NCBI GenBank assembly: GCA_964016985.1
Contig: OZ024828.1
Span: forward strand, 82,874,308-82,938,307
Source of the DNA: Anodontia alba
Taxonomy: Eukaryota; Mollusca; Bivalvia; Lucinida; Lucinidae
DNA length: 64,000 bases
Direction: 5' to 3'
Below are positions 42,601-54,295 of this stretch, in pieces. Below the pieces are notes generated by a model that saw nothing but the letters and a program-made list of their open reading frames with translations, ran no database searches and had not been told where the DNA came from. The translations under genes were made by a program, and so were the position numbers. Numbering within the stretch: position 1 is the stretch's first letter; every line of letters starts with the position of its first letter.

Positions 42601-45350
42601 CTTTTAATGTTTTGTACCTAGGGTTAGGGTTAGGCTTAGTGATAGGTTAGGGTTAGGGGTTAGGGCTAGGGTAATAGGGGCTTGACAGGGTAAGTGTTAG
42701 GGGCTGGGACTAGTGTTGGAGACTGTCTCTAAAGGTTGCGGTTAGTTAAGGGTTGCGGTTAATTCTGATGTCTTGTAGCTAGGGTTAGGGTAACACTAGG
42801 GTTAGGGTAGCCCCAGGGTTAGGGTAGCCCTAACCCTGGGGCTATAAGGATGAGTGTTTTGGGCTGGGGCTATCGTGAGATGGTGTGTCTAAGACTTGCG
42901 GTTAGTTTTGGGATTGCGGTTAATTCTAATGTTTTGTAGCTAGGATTAGTGTTAGTGATGGGTTAGGGTGTAAGGGGATGGGGCTAGGGTTGGAGGCTGC
43001 CGCTAAAGGGTTCGGCTAGTTTTGGGGATTGCGTTTAATTCTGATGCCTTGTAGCTAGGGTTGGGGTTAGGGTTAGGGTAGCCCCAACCCAGGGGCTATG
43101 TAGGATGAGTCTTTGGGGCTGGGGCTAGGATGAGAGGGTGCGACTGAGACCTGTGGTTAGTTTGAGGATTGCGGTTAATTCCGGTGTCTTCTAGCTAGTG
43201 TTTGGGTTAGTGTAACACTAGGGTTACGGAAGCCGCAATCCTAGGGCTTGCAGGGTGTGTGTTTAGGACTAAGGTTACGGTGAGAGTGTGTGTCTCTTGG
43301 GGTTAGTTTTGGGGTTGCAGTTAATTCTAATGTTTTGCAGCTAGGGTTAGTGTTAGTGTTAGTGTTAATGATAGGTTAGGGTTTGGGGTTAGGGCAAGAG
43401 TAGTAGGGGCTTGACAGGGTTAGTGTTAGGGGCTGGGGCTAGGTTTGGAGGCTGTCACTAAAAGTTGCGGTTAGTTTTGGGGTTGTAGTTAATTCTGATG
43501 CCTTGCAGCTATGGTTAGGGTTACCGTAGGGTTAGGGTAGTCCAAACACTGTGGCTATGCAGGGAGAATCTTTGCGGCTGGGACTAGGGCGAGAGGGTGT
43601 GTCTGAGACTTGCGGTTAGTTTTGGGATTGTGGTTTATTCTAATGTTTCATAACTAGGGCTGGGGTTAGGGTAAGCGATAGGTTAGGGTTATGGGTTAGG
43701 GCTAGGGTAGTAAGGGCTTGACAGGGTGAGTGTTAGGGCTGGGGCTAGGGTTGGAGGCTTTAAGTTGCGGTTAGTTTGGGGGTCGCGGTTAATTCTGATG
43801 TCTTTTAACTAGGGTTAAGGTTAGGATAAACCTAGGGTTAGGGTAGTTCCAAACCAGGGCTATGCAGGGTGAGTGTTTGGGGCCGGGGCTAGGTTGAGAG
43901 ACTTGCGGTTAGTTTTGGGGTTAGTGCTTGTAGTAGAGGCTTGATAGGGTTAGTGGTATGGGGCTGGCGTTAGGGTTGGAGGCTGCTGCGGCTAGTTTAG
44001 GGGTTGCGGTTTATTCTGATGTCTTCTAGAATGGGTTAAAGTTAAGGTAACCCTAGGGTTAGGGTAGCCCCAACCTTGGGGCTATGCAGGGTGAGTGTTT
44101 GGGGTTGGGGCTGGAGTGTGAGTGTGTGTTTAAGACTTCCGGTTGGTTTTGGGGTTGTGGTTAATTCCAATGTTTTGAAGCTATGGTTAGGGTTAGGGCT
44201 GGGCAGGGTGAGTTGGGCTGGGACCAGGGTTAGAGGCTGTGGCTAAGAGTTGCAGTTAGTTTAATGGTTGTGCTTTATTTTAAATGGGTTAGAGCTAGGG
44301 TTAGGGTTATGGGTTAGATCTGGGGTTAGTAGGGGCAGTATAGGGGTAGTGTTAGATGCTGGGGCTAGGGCGTCTTTGGCTGAGCCTTGCGGTTAGTTTT
44401 GGGGTTGCGATTAATTCCAGTGTTTTGTAGCTAGGGTTAGGGTCGGGGCTAGGCAGGGTGAGTGTTTTGGGCAGTGTTTTGGGCTGGGGCAAGGGTTAGA
44501 CGCTGCTGCTGTTTTGCGGTTAGTTGAGGGCTTGTGGTTAATTCTAATGATTTTCAACTATGGTTAGGGTTAGTGATAGATTAGGGTTAGGGTTAAGTGT
44601 TAGGGCTGGGGTGAGTAGGGGCTGGACATGGGTAGTGTTAGAGGCTGGAGCTAGGGTTAGGTTCTTCTGTTGAGCCTTGCGGTTATTTCTGGGGTAGCGG
44701 CTAATTCCAGTGTTTTTAGCTAGGGTTAGGGTTATACTGGGCACGGTGATGATTTTGGGCTGGGGCCAGGGTGACTAAGCGTTGTGGTTAGTTTAGGGGT
44801 TGCGGTTATTCTAATGATTTTTACCTAGGGTTAGGGCTACTGATAGGTTAGGGTTAGGATTAGCGGTTTGGGCTGAGGTAAGTATGGACTGGACAGGGGT
44901 AGTGTTAGAGGCTGGGGCTAGTGTTAGGGGTTAGGGTTAGATGCGGTTGCTAAGAGTTGCGTGAATTATAATGATTTTCACTTAGGGTTAGCGATAGGTT
45001 GGGGTTAGCTTAAGGGGTTAGGGCTGGGGTGAATAGGGGCTGTACAGGGGTAGTGTTAGGGGCTAGGGCTAGCAACCTAGGCTGAGCCTTGGGGTTTATT
45101 CTGGGGTTGCAGTTAATTGCAGTGTTTTGTAGCTAGGGTTTGGGCTCGGTAGGGCGAGGGTTTTGGGCTGGGGCCAGGGTTAGAGGCCCTGGTTAAGTAT
45201 TGCGGTTAGTTTAGGGATTGCGGTTAATTCTAATGATTTTCAGCCAGGGTTAGGGTTAGTGATAGGTTAGGGTTAGGGGTTAGGAGTGTGGTGAGTAGGG
45301 GCTGGACAGGGATTAGGGTAAGGGTTAGGGTAAGGGCCTTTTTCTTGGCT
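42600..45350 (+). repeat. degenerate TTAGGG-rich tandem array
   Basis: Dozens of GGTTAGGGTTAGGG words are mixed with GCGGTTAGTTTTGGGGTTGC, TTAATTCTAATG, GTAGCTAGGGTTAG and GGCTGGGGCTAGGG. The TTAGTTTTGGGGTTGCGGTTAATTC module recurs roughly every 100-170 bp, about nineteen times. The G-rich strand is on the plus strand throughout, apart from short CCCTAACCC words near 42830. There is no gene. The ORF near 44544 is a by-product. Confidence 0.85.
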
Positions 45351-45479
45351 GTTCGCATTAAGGTATTATTCCCTATTGTGGATCTTGATGTCAGCGACCA
45401 TTTCATTCAAGTTGATTGGATGAATCTCCAAGGCAGTCCATGTGAGACCACTTTGGCGAGAAAGTAATTACCTCTCTTC

Positions 45480-45660
45480 TCATACAGGGCTACTCTAAAT
45501 GGAAGGAACATATTTTCTGATCAGAATAGCTCCCTTTTGAAGAGGGATTTATAAACCAGGAAAGGATCTGTTCCGCTGGAATGGTCTCCCTTTGAAAGGA
45601 AGGAGAGTGTTGAGATGTATCTCTGTTCACCGTAACCTTTTCATCCCTGCAGATCAAAAC
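45480..45660. repeat. degenerate hairpin repeat in the loop
   Basis: CAGGGCTACTCTAAATGGAAGGAACATATTT and later GGAAAGGATCTGTTCC belong to the TTTGCTCCC fold-back family in damaged form. Confidence 0.5.
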
Positions 45661-45769
45661 AGATACTGTGCAAACAGTGTAGATCCAGATGAGAAAATAA
45701 AAAGCATTTTTTATTGCTGTTTAAGTGCAAAAAGGTATAAGGTTAAAATATCATTTTAACCTTCCTTTA

Positions 45770-45962
45770 CCACTCTCTCTGGACTAATTTTAGCAGATGA
45801 TAATTTGAGGACATATTTCTGATTTTTCATAGAAACAAGATTTGGCATTCCATGCAAATTTGCTGGACACAATTTGCATGAAATGCCAAAGCCTATTTTC
45901 TGGTGAATATAAGAAAAATATTTCAAAACTTCATCTGCAAATTTTACTCAGCATGCTAAGCG
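45770..45962. repeat. fold-back MITE, GACATTTCATGC family (damaged) in the loop
   Basis: GCAGATGATAATTTGA pairs with TCAAAACTTCATCTGC. Centrally, TTGGCATTCCATGCAAATTT pairs with AATTTGCATGAAATGCCAA. Outer ends retain TTAGC and GCTAA. Confidence 0.75.
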
Positions 45963-46728
45963 TTTAAGTTAAACTACTCGACTATTTAGTAGACAATGGC
46001 AGCTATTTATTGAAATCCATTCGAGTTGCAACTTCAGGACACTGACACAACCATGGAAACCAGGACAGAACAAGATCTATGAAATATGCAGCAGTGATAT
46101 TATCATAGATTATCTAATATTTGGACAGAAAAAAAATGTTAACCCTTGAAGCACTATAAGAATTGTTCTTCATATTTCTTGATATTTCATGTAAATTGTC
46201 TGCTTAATAGAGTTGAGCCTTGTTTTCTCTGAAAAAAAAAAATCTTAGAATGTTATCTGTAGCCGTTGTGACAGGCTTTGTTAGTGTAAGGAAGTTACCA
46301 ATTTTGCCAAGGTAGGCAATTTATCATAATTGCCTATCTTCCGTTAATGTATTTGTAACTTCCTGACATCAATAATTTTAAGTAAAGCTTGTGTCTCATA
46401 CTTTTTTCAGTCCGAACTTATAGTTATCTAGCCTTTACCACTCTATAGGCAAATTCAGCAGATGACAAATTGATGATATTTTTATTTTTAACTGAAAAAA
46501 AAAAACATTAAGAATAAATTAAGATGCCACACCCTTTTCAAATTTTCAGCCAATCAGATTACTTCATCCAGATTGTTTGTCCATCTGTCTGTTTTTACGT
46601 ATGCCTGTTATGTATACCACAATAGTTTGTGGTTTGTCAAAAGAAATATATATAAATCATCAATAGTTCTTATTTTACTTAGATCCTTAGTATTTCCATG
46701 GTTGGCAGACTCCACTAGCTGTCAAACA

Positions 46729-47440
46729 AGAGCAATATAAGCGTAACTGTACCAAATTTAGTGACACAGAGGCCCAAAAGTTTGTAACCAAAAATCATGA
46801 TTGGCAAGACCCGGCAAGTGAAGCACATCCCCCTCCGAGCATACATCAATCTACGTGAATCATGAGAAAGTCCAACCACAGGCATCAGGTAAGAGACGCC
46901 TACCGATCGATTAACGTGCGTCCCCCACCGTGCCACCTCAGTCAGCATGGCCCACGCACCACGGCAATCCCGGGCATCAGCAAGGAGAGTGTCCCAGGCA
47001 GCGAGACCTGCAACAGGTAAACTCAACACCAAAAAATGGCGAACAAATCCGCTAAGATACACACATACACGTCACTATGACAAATCAAGCTTAGTTTTAG
47101 AAGAATTTAGAATTTGTACTACTGCAAATGTTAAGCTATAATATAGTAATTTTATTCAGTACTTACGTACTGACGTTAACACCGCAGTATCAACATCAGC
47201 ACTTAGGAACTGATTCTGAGCAGATGATATCCTAGGGGACGAAGGAAACATCCACCAGCAGAGATACCGACACAGTGGTTTGCAATATAAGCGCAACTAT
47301 ACCAAGTTTAGTGACACTGAGGCTTTCTGTTATTAAAACGTCGTCAGTGTATCTAAACCTCAAAAGTATGAAACCGAAACAGCTGATTGGCAAAACCCGG
47401 CAAGCGAAGCACATCCCCCTCCGAGCACACATCAGCCGAC
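46729..47440. repeat. diverged direct repeat pair, CCCCCTCCGAGCA type
   Basis: CAATATAAGCGTAACTGTACC at 46733 and CAATATAAGCGCAACTATACC at 47283 are each followed by TTTAGTGACAC(A/T)GAGG, GATTGGCAA(G/A)ACCCGGCAAG and GAAGCACATCCCCCTCCGAG. Minus-strand readings of both share ARRGMCF-x-CRVLPI. I do not recognise a gene. Confidence 0.7.
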
Positions 47441-47499
47441 GTAGATCAAGAGACAGGGAGCAATTCGAGGAAATGAGGAACTTAGTCTACAATATGGTA

Positions 47500-48154
47500 T
47501 CGTGAAAGGACGACTTGCATAAAATTATATTAACTGAATAATTATGTGGTTACGTTTGGAGCTTAAAGTGAATACTGAAACACTGACTGAACTCTGAACT
47601 TTATCCCAAACCGCGAACCAAATCTTGAACTGATTTATTCAGAATCCTGCCCCGTAGACTGAATCAAGAACTACACTAAATTTAGAATCTTGTAGTGTTT
47701 CCTTAATCATGGACTGAACTCTGATTTTGTTCAGTTTGGATCCTAATTTCAACCATGCATCGTGAACTGAAACTTGAACTGGCATATATTGAAATCCGGA
47801 ACTAAATTTTGAACCTTTGATTTAGTCCTGAGTCAATAAAAATATCGGAAATAGTTACGTTTGATTTTTTTCCAAAGCTCATATATCGAGCACGGATTTT
47901 CAACACTTTATCAAGCTACGCTTATAAAAACATAAGCGTCGGCAAAAATGGCTTTTACAGATGCACCAATTACGGATGCATTATCACTATAAATTTTACA
48001 ACAATACTTATCGCTGATGCATATACCCGTAACTAAACCTATACCTGTATATGAAGGTAATTCAAGAATTAATGGCAATTGCCAAATAAAACAGAACATG
48101 TAGCATAAACATCAGTTTTAACTGCGTACGCTGAAACCTTAAACATGTTAACAT
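47500..48154. other. loop sequence near the right arm; no gene
   Basis: Rich in CTGAA and GAACTGA words (GTGAATACTGAAAC, CTTGAACTGATTTATTCAG). These may be highly decayed arm monomers. No coding feature was seen. Confidence 0.4.
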
Positions 48155-51100
48155 ACTGAATACTGAAACAGACACTGAATAATACCCTAGCTATTTTTTA
48201 ATAATCCAGACGCTGAATAATACCCTGGAATTTTTTTAATAATACCCTGGGTCCAAAACCAGGCGCTGAATAATACACTGTCGTATTTTGAATAATTCCC
48301 TGAATAATACGCTGAATACCGAACTAGACGCTGAATAACATCCTGGACATTTTTAAATAATACCCTGAATCCTGGACCAGACGCCGAATACGCTAGTCGT
48401 ATTTTGAATAATACCCCGAATAATACGCTGAATACTGAACCATACGCTAAATAATATCCTGGACATCTTTTAATAATATGCTGAATCCTGAACCAGATGC
48501 TGCAGGTCGTATTTTGAATAATACCCTGAATACTGAACCAGACGCTGAATAATACCCTGGACATCTTTTAATAATACGCTGAATCCTGAACAAGACGCTG
48601 CAGGTTGTATTTTGAATAATACCCTGAATCGTGAACCAGACGCTGAATAATACCCTGGACATTTTTTTAATAATACCCTGAATCCTGAACCATACGCTGC
48701 AGGTCGTATTTTGAATAATACCCTGAATACTGAACCAGACGCTGAATAATACCCTGGGCATTTTTTAATAATACATGTACGCTGAATCCTGAACCAGACG
48801 CTGCAGGTGGTATTTTTAATAATACCCTGAATCGTGAACCAGACGCTGAATAATACCCTGGACATTTATTAATAAAACCCAGAATCCTGAACCAAACGCT
48901 GCAAGTCGTATTTTGAATAATAATGAACCAGACGCTGCAGGTCGTTTTTTGAATAATACCCTGAATAATGAAGAAAAACGCTGAATAATACCCTGGATAT
49001 TTTTTAATTATACGCTGAATCCTGAACCAGACGCTGCAGGTCGTATTTTGAATAATACCCTGAATACTGAACCATACGCTGAATAATACCCTGGAAATTT
49101 TTTAATAATACCCTGAATCCTGTACCAGACGCTGCAGGTCGTATTTTGATTAATACCCTGAATAATGAACCAGACGCTGCAGGTCGTATCTTGAATAATA
49201 AGCTGAATCCTGAACCAGACGCTGCAGTTCGTATTTTGAATAATACCCTGAATAATGAACCAGACGCTACAGGTCGTATTTTGAATAATACCCTGAATAC
49301 TGAACCAGATGCTGCAGGTCGTATTTTGAATAATACCCTGAATACTGAACCATACGCTGAATAATACCCTGGACATTTTCGAATAATACCCTGACTCCTG
49401 AACCAGGCGCTGCAGGTCGTATTTTGAATAATACCCTGAATAATGAACCAGACGCTGCAGTTCGTATTTTGAATAATACGCTGAATCCTGAACCATAGGC
49501 TGCAGGTCGTATTTTCAATAATACCCCGAATACTGAACCATACGCTGAATAATATCCTGACTATTTTTGAATAATACCCTGAATAATGAACCAGACGCTG
49601 CAGCTCGTATTTTGAATAATACGTTGAATCCTGAACCAGACGCTGCAGGTAGTGTTTTGAATAATACCCTGAATCCTGAACCATACGCTGAATAATACCC
49701 TGACCTCTTTTGAATAATACCCTGAATGATGAACCAGACATTGCAGTTCGTATTTTGAATAATACCCTGAATCCTGAACCAGAGGCTGCAGGTCGTATTT
49801 TCAATAATACCCTGAATACTGAACCATACGCTGAATAATATCCTGACTATTTTTGAATAACACCCTGAATAATGAACCAGACGCTGCAGCTCGTATTTTG
49901 AATAATACGCTGAATCCTGAACCAGACGCTGCAGGTCGTGTTTTGAATAATACCCTGAATCCTGAACCATACGCTGAATAATACCTTGGCCTCTTTTCAA
50001 TAATACCCTGAATGATGAACCAGACGCTGCTGTTCGTATTTTGAATAATATCCTGAACCAGACGCTGCAGGTCGTATTTTCAATAATACTCTGAATACTG
50101 AACCATACGCTGAATAATATCCTGACCATTTTTAATAATACCCTGAATAATGAACCAGACGCTGCAGCTCGTATTTTGAATAATACGCTGAATTCTGAAC
50201 CAGACGCTGCAGGTAGTGTTTTGAATAATACCCTGAATCCTGAACCATACGCTGAATAATACCCTGGCCTCTTTTCAATAATAACCTGAATGATGAACCA
50301 GACGCTGCAGTTCGTATTTTGAATAATACCCTGAATCCTGAACCAGATGCTGCAGGTCGTATTTTCAATAATACCCTGAATCCTGAACCATACGCTGAAT
50401 AATATCCTGACCATTTTTGAATAATACCCTGAATAATGAACCAGACGCAGCAGCTCGTATTTTGAATAATACGCTGAATCCTGAACCAGACGCTGCAGGT
50501 CGTGTTTTGAATAATACCCTGAATCCTGAACCATACGCTGAAGAATACCCTGGCCTCTTTTGAATAATACCCTGAATGATGAAACAGACGCTGCAGCTCG
50601 CATTTTGAATAATACGCTGAATCCTGAACCAGACGCTGCAGGTCGTGTTTTGAATAATACCCTAAATAATGAACCAGACGCTGCAGCTCGTATTTTGAAT
50701 AATACGCTGAATCCTGAACCAGACGCTGCAGGTCGTGTTTTGAATAATACCCTGAATCCTGAACCATACGCTGAGTAATACCCTGGCCTCTTTTCAATAA
50801 TGCCCTGAATGATGAACCACACGCTGCAGTTTGTATTTTGAATAATACCCTGAATTCTGAACCAGACGCTGCAGGTCGTATTTTCAATAATACCCTGAAT
50901 ACTAAACCATACGCTGAATAATATCCTGACCATTTTTTAATAATACCCTGAATAATGAACCAGACGCTGCTGCTCGTATTTTGAATAATACGCTGAATCC
51001 TGAACCAGACGCTGCAGGTCGTGTTTTGAATAATACCCTGAATCCTGAACCATACGCTGAAGAATACCCTGACCTCTTTTGAATAATACCCTGAATGATG

Positions 51101-51440
51101 AACCAGACGCTGCAGTTCGTATTTTGAATAATATCCTGAATCCTGAACCAGAGGCTGCAGGTCGTATTTTCAATAATACCCTGAATACTGAACCATACGC
51201 GGAATAATATCCTTACCATTTTTGAATAATACCCTGAATAATGAACCAGACGCTACAGCTCGTATTTTGAATAATACGCTGAATCCTGAACCAGACGCTG
51301 CAGGTCTTTTGAATAATACCCTGAATAATGAACCAGACGCTGCAGGTCGTATTTTGAATAATATCCTGAATACTGAACCATACGCTGAATCCTGAACCGT
51401 GAATAATGAACCGTGAACCAGATGCTAACTTTACGCTCGT
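48155..51440 (-). repeat. right fold-back arm, same subrepeats inverted
   Basis: Reading the minus strand gives the left-arm monomers (CTGCAGCGTCTGGTTCA, GGGTATTATTCAAAA). The marker TATCCTGACCATTTTT recurs at about 49555, 49841, 50120, 50405, 50924 and 51210, so the 286-bp higher-order period is retained with local gains and losses. The innermost part (48155-48900) is more diverged and contains ATTTTTTAATAATACCCTGG variants, like the inner end of the left arm. Its ORFs of up to 472 codons are repeat artefacts. Confidence 0.92.
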
Positions 51441-51441
51441 G

Positions 51442-51449
51442 AAAATCGT
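51442..51449. repeat. target-site duplication, right copy
   Basis: AAAATCGT, one base after the right terminus, identical to 38655-38662. It continues as TCGGATAGGAAATCC, the normal continuation of the host tandem unit. Confidence 0.8.
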
Positions 51450-52015
51450 TCGGATAGGAAATCCAAGATAGCTGCCATAGAGGCCATCTTGAAAATCTAT
51501 TTTGAACTTATTCTCCTGAACTGAAAGGCCAAATTGACTCGAAACGTGGTAGGATGTATCAGGCTGACTTGCAGATCAAAAATAACTAAAATCTTACAAT
51601 CGATAATCCAAGGTCGTTGCCAAAATCTATTTCGTATATTTTGTCCTGAACGGAGAGATTAGTGGACTTGAAATTTAATAGGAAGTATCAGAGGGTCTAG
51701 ATCAAAAACAGCTAAATCGTTTCGATCAGAAATCAAAAATCGCCGCCCGCCATCTAAAAAAATCTTTTTTGAACTTATACTCCTGACCCGAAAGACTAAT
51801 TGACAGAACATTGGTAGTAAGTATCGGGATGACTTGTAAATCTTAAATAGCTAAAATTGTTCCGATCGGATGTCCAAGATGGCTGCCACACTCCCCCCCC
51901 CCCCAACTCACCCCCCACCCCCTCCTAGAAAATCTATTTTGGAATTCTTCTCCTGAATTGAAAGGCCCATTGACTCAAATCTTGTCTGGTAATCAGGTGA
52001 GCGATAAAGGGCCAT
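51442..52015 (+). repeat. GGCCATCTTGG-type tandem repeat, right of the fold-back element
   Basis: Three to four units of about 145 bp: GGAAATCCAAGATAGCTGCC, GGCCATCTTGAAAATCTATTTT, TTCTCCTGAACTGAAAGGCC, TTGACT and GACTTGCAGATCAAAAA. A C tract lies at 51893-51904. The array ends with GGTGAGCGATAAAGGGCC, the edge sequence also found inverted at about 61846-61875. Confidence 0.8.
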
Positions 52016-54044
52016 CTTGGCATTCTTTTTTAATTTATCTCTTTATTTATTATTCTTATCTTTTCTATTGTCTTATTGGCAGATTATAAGTGATAAGCTA
52101 ATTACGATTATCATGTTTGCCTTTATTCTGCCTCCCTTCTTCCCTCCCTCCCTGCCCCTCTCCCTCTCTCTCTCACTCTCTCTCTTTTTCGTTTATGTAT
52201 GTTCTTGGTTGACCATTCTAATTCCACATATATTATGCTTAAGATTTTTGTAAGATACCAACCTTATTAGTTAAGACAACCTGCATTGAAACATGTTATT
52301 CGAAATTTATTCTTTGTCATTCAATGCTGACGTTTGTTCTGTTACAGGAGAAGAGCTAAATAAGCTTAAGGTTCTAACAATGGATCCATTGGTTTTGATG
52401 TTGAACTTAAACTGTAAAAAAAACACGTTACCACGTTTCGTCTAATCTGATTTTCATGACTTTCCTCAGAGAAAAGAATTCAGCACCCTCTTACAATAAT
52501 TTAGACCCTCCAGTATTTGAAAAAAAAAAAAAAAAAAAAAAAACATTTTAATACCTTAGTCATCCTCTCCACAATCATTAACTTCCGCCATTGATCATAT
52601 ATATAATTCATGTATTCAGAGCTGGGCTGTTTTGTGCCTTAATCTGACTGATGCCTGGCATGACCTTAATACCTTAAAATAGGCGATATGTGTGCAACAT
52701 CAGATAGTTTAACAAGTGTTTTGTTCTAGTGCGGATGATAAATGGCTGTCATAAGTCAAGAGCACATAAAACTCTAGACAAAAATATCTTTTATCCAACA
52801 CATGTTGCAGAATTATTTGTGATTATTTATAGTTATTCAAGAAATACGATGCATCTTATTATAAATTGCGCCTTGCCTCAATCCAGACATTTAGATTTTT
52901 GACTTGTATACGATACTTAATACCATGCTGTATTTCTCCATGACTAGCAGCAGAATAAAGTGAAAACAATGGTCAATGTAAAATGTCAAACAGATAAGCC
53001 ATTTCGAAGTTACTTTTACTAGATCTACTGGAACTTTATCATGGATACAAAAAATAGTACTGCCTAATATGCCACATTGTCAAACACCAAAACTTAAATA
53101 TAGACTGTATTTGGCTCATGTAGCGGTGTTCAGATTCTATTCATTAAACAACTCTGGTAAAAGCAACGATGCATTTGCTGAACAAGTATACATATTGTCA
53201 GAGCCAGTCTTTCTTGACTGATAAAAAAAGAAACAATTATGAAAAAATCATAAAGACACTGTTTGAAACAAATACCGAGAAGATAACAGGTAATTAACAA
53301 ATACAGAGAAGAAAACATGTAACTGGATGGTTTGGAGTTCAGGTGGTTCGATTGACAAAGGGTTCAGGGAATAAAAATCTGACTTTACAGACTTACTTAG
53401 CAATAAATGTTTACAAGCTGAAAAGCCCCGTTTTCTCTAAAAGCAATAAACGACATATAACCTAAGAATCAAATCAATCAAGGTAGGTAACAAAAGTAAG
53501 GTTGGTTGTTGGATAGGCACACGGACAAATAAAACAACGGAAATAATTCAGCCTAATTCCATTTAATTCCATTTATTGGGGACTATATTAGAAAATCATG
53601 GCAGTTTGCAATGCTTTCGGACCACCCGTTATCACAACAATGAGAATATTATTGCAGAGTGAATGGTGGCTTCATCAAAAACACAAAACAGACTGAAAGA
53701 AAAGGCCTTGACAAGCTCGGAAATAAATGTTATTATCTTTAGCATAACAAACAGTTCTGGATGACTTCCTTCGGCTGTTACAGAAGGACTTGGAAATGTT
53801 GGCTTGGTAATTTCCTACCTTTATCAGGCTAGGGTGTACACAAAAGCATATCTGTCATCTGATAGCCAGTACGACATTTTAGTACACCAACATGCTTCTG
53901 GTATTCTTAAGGCTCAAATACAGTCACATAGCTCTTCTGACAGAAAACGTACAGACTGGTTAGAATAAAGTCAAGGGCTGGAAGCAATCAGGGGCTGGTA
54001 CTTCTAGTGCAGTGTATGTAGTTAAACCGTCAGATGTTGCGCAC
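52016..54044. other. AT-rich DNA, no gene recognised
   Basis: It contains a CT-rich microsatellite (52135-52190) and an A tract (52520-52543). A word GACTTGGAAATGTTGGCTT near 53788 is shared with 37359. No frame shows protein motifs. Confidence 0.5.
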
Positions 54045-54295
54045 ATATCGAGGGTTGAGCGCAAGACTATAGTAACTCAAACATATTTTTGAAACCCTTG
54101 TTTAGGTGCAACTTGGACCCCTTTGTAAACAATGCAAATTTAGGTGCCATTGCTCATACGAGCAATGGCACCTAAATTTTCATTGTTTACAGAAAGAAAT
54201 GTTGTAATCTTCATAACGCCTTCATGGTGAGGAGATTAGGTTTGGGGAAAAACAACCATCTGACTTACGCCAGTCTTGCGCTCAACCCTCGATAT
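54045..54295. mobile_element. TIR element (MITE) with central hairpin
   Basis: The ends are a perfect 24-bp inverted pair starting ATATCGAGGGTTGAGCGC. The centre (54125-54190) is a second inverted repeat with 31-bp arms, one mismatch and a 4-base ATAC loop. Total length is 251 bp. The palindromic ATAT at each end hides any target duplication. Confidence 0.85.

Larger units (their letters stand above)
38663..51440. mobile_element. 12.8-kb fold-back (FB-like) transposon
   Basis: The termini are ACGAGCGTAAAGTTAGCATC on the left and its exact reverse complement on the right. The arms stay near-identical for about 120 bp (one mismatch in the first 110) before entering inverted arrays of the same higher-order repeat. 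The element is bracketed by the 8-bp direct repeat AAAATCGT. Both flanks are parts of one unit of a tandem repeat whose uninterrupted version can be seen near 62230-62300, which gives a pre-insertion reference. The arms are about 3.0 and 3.3 kb and the loop about 6.5 kb. No transposase ORF is present, so it is non-autonomous. Long inverted repeats made of subrepeats are the hallmark of Drosophila FB and plant FARE elements. Confidence 0.88.

Noticed and set aside
42600..45350. True telomere or telomere-fusion point
   Set aside because: TTAGGG words are interspersed in longer non-telomeric modules, all in one orientation, with no head-to-head junction. The array lies inside a transposon loop.
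48187..51219. Minus-strand ORFs up to 472 codons in the right arm, and plus-strand NNTLNPEPDAAGR repeats
   Set aside because: These are the same artefact as in the left arm. The sequence is an inverted satellite-like array.
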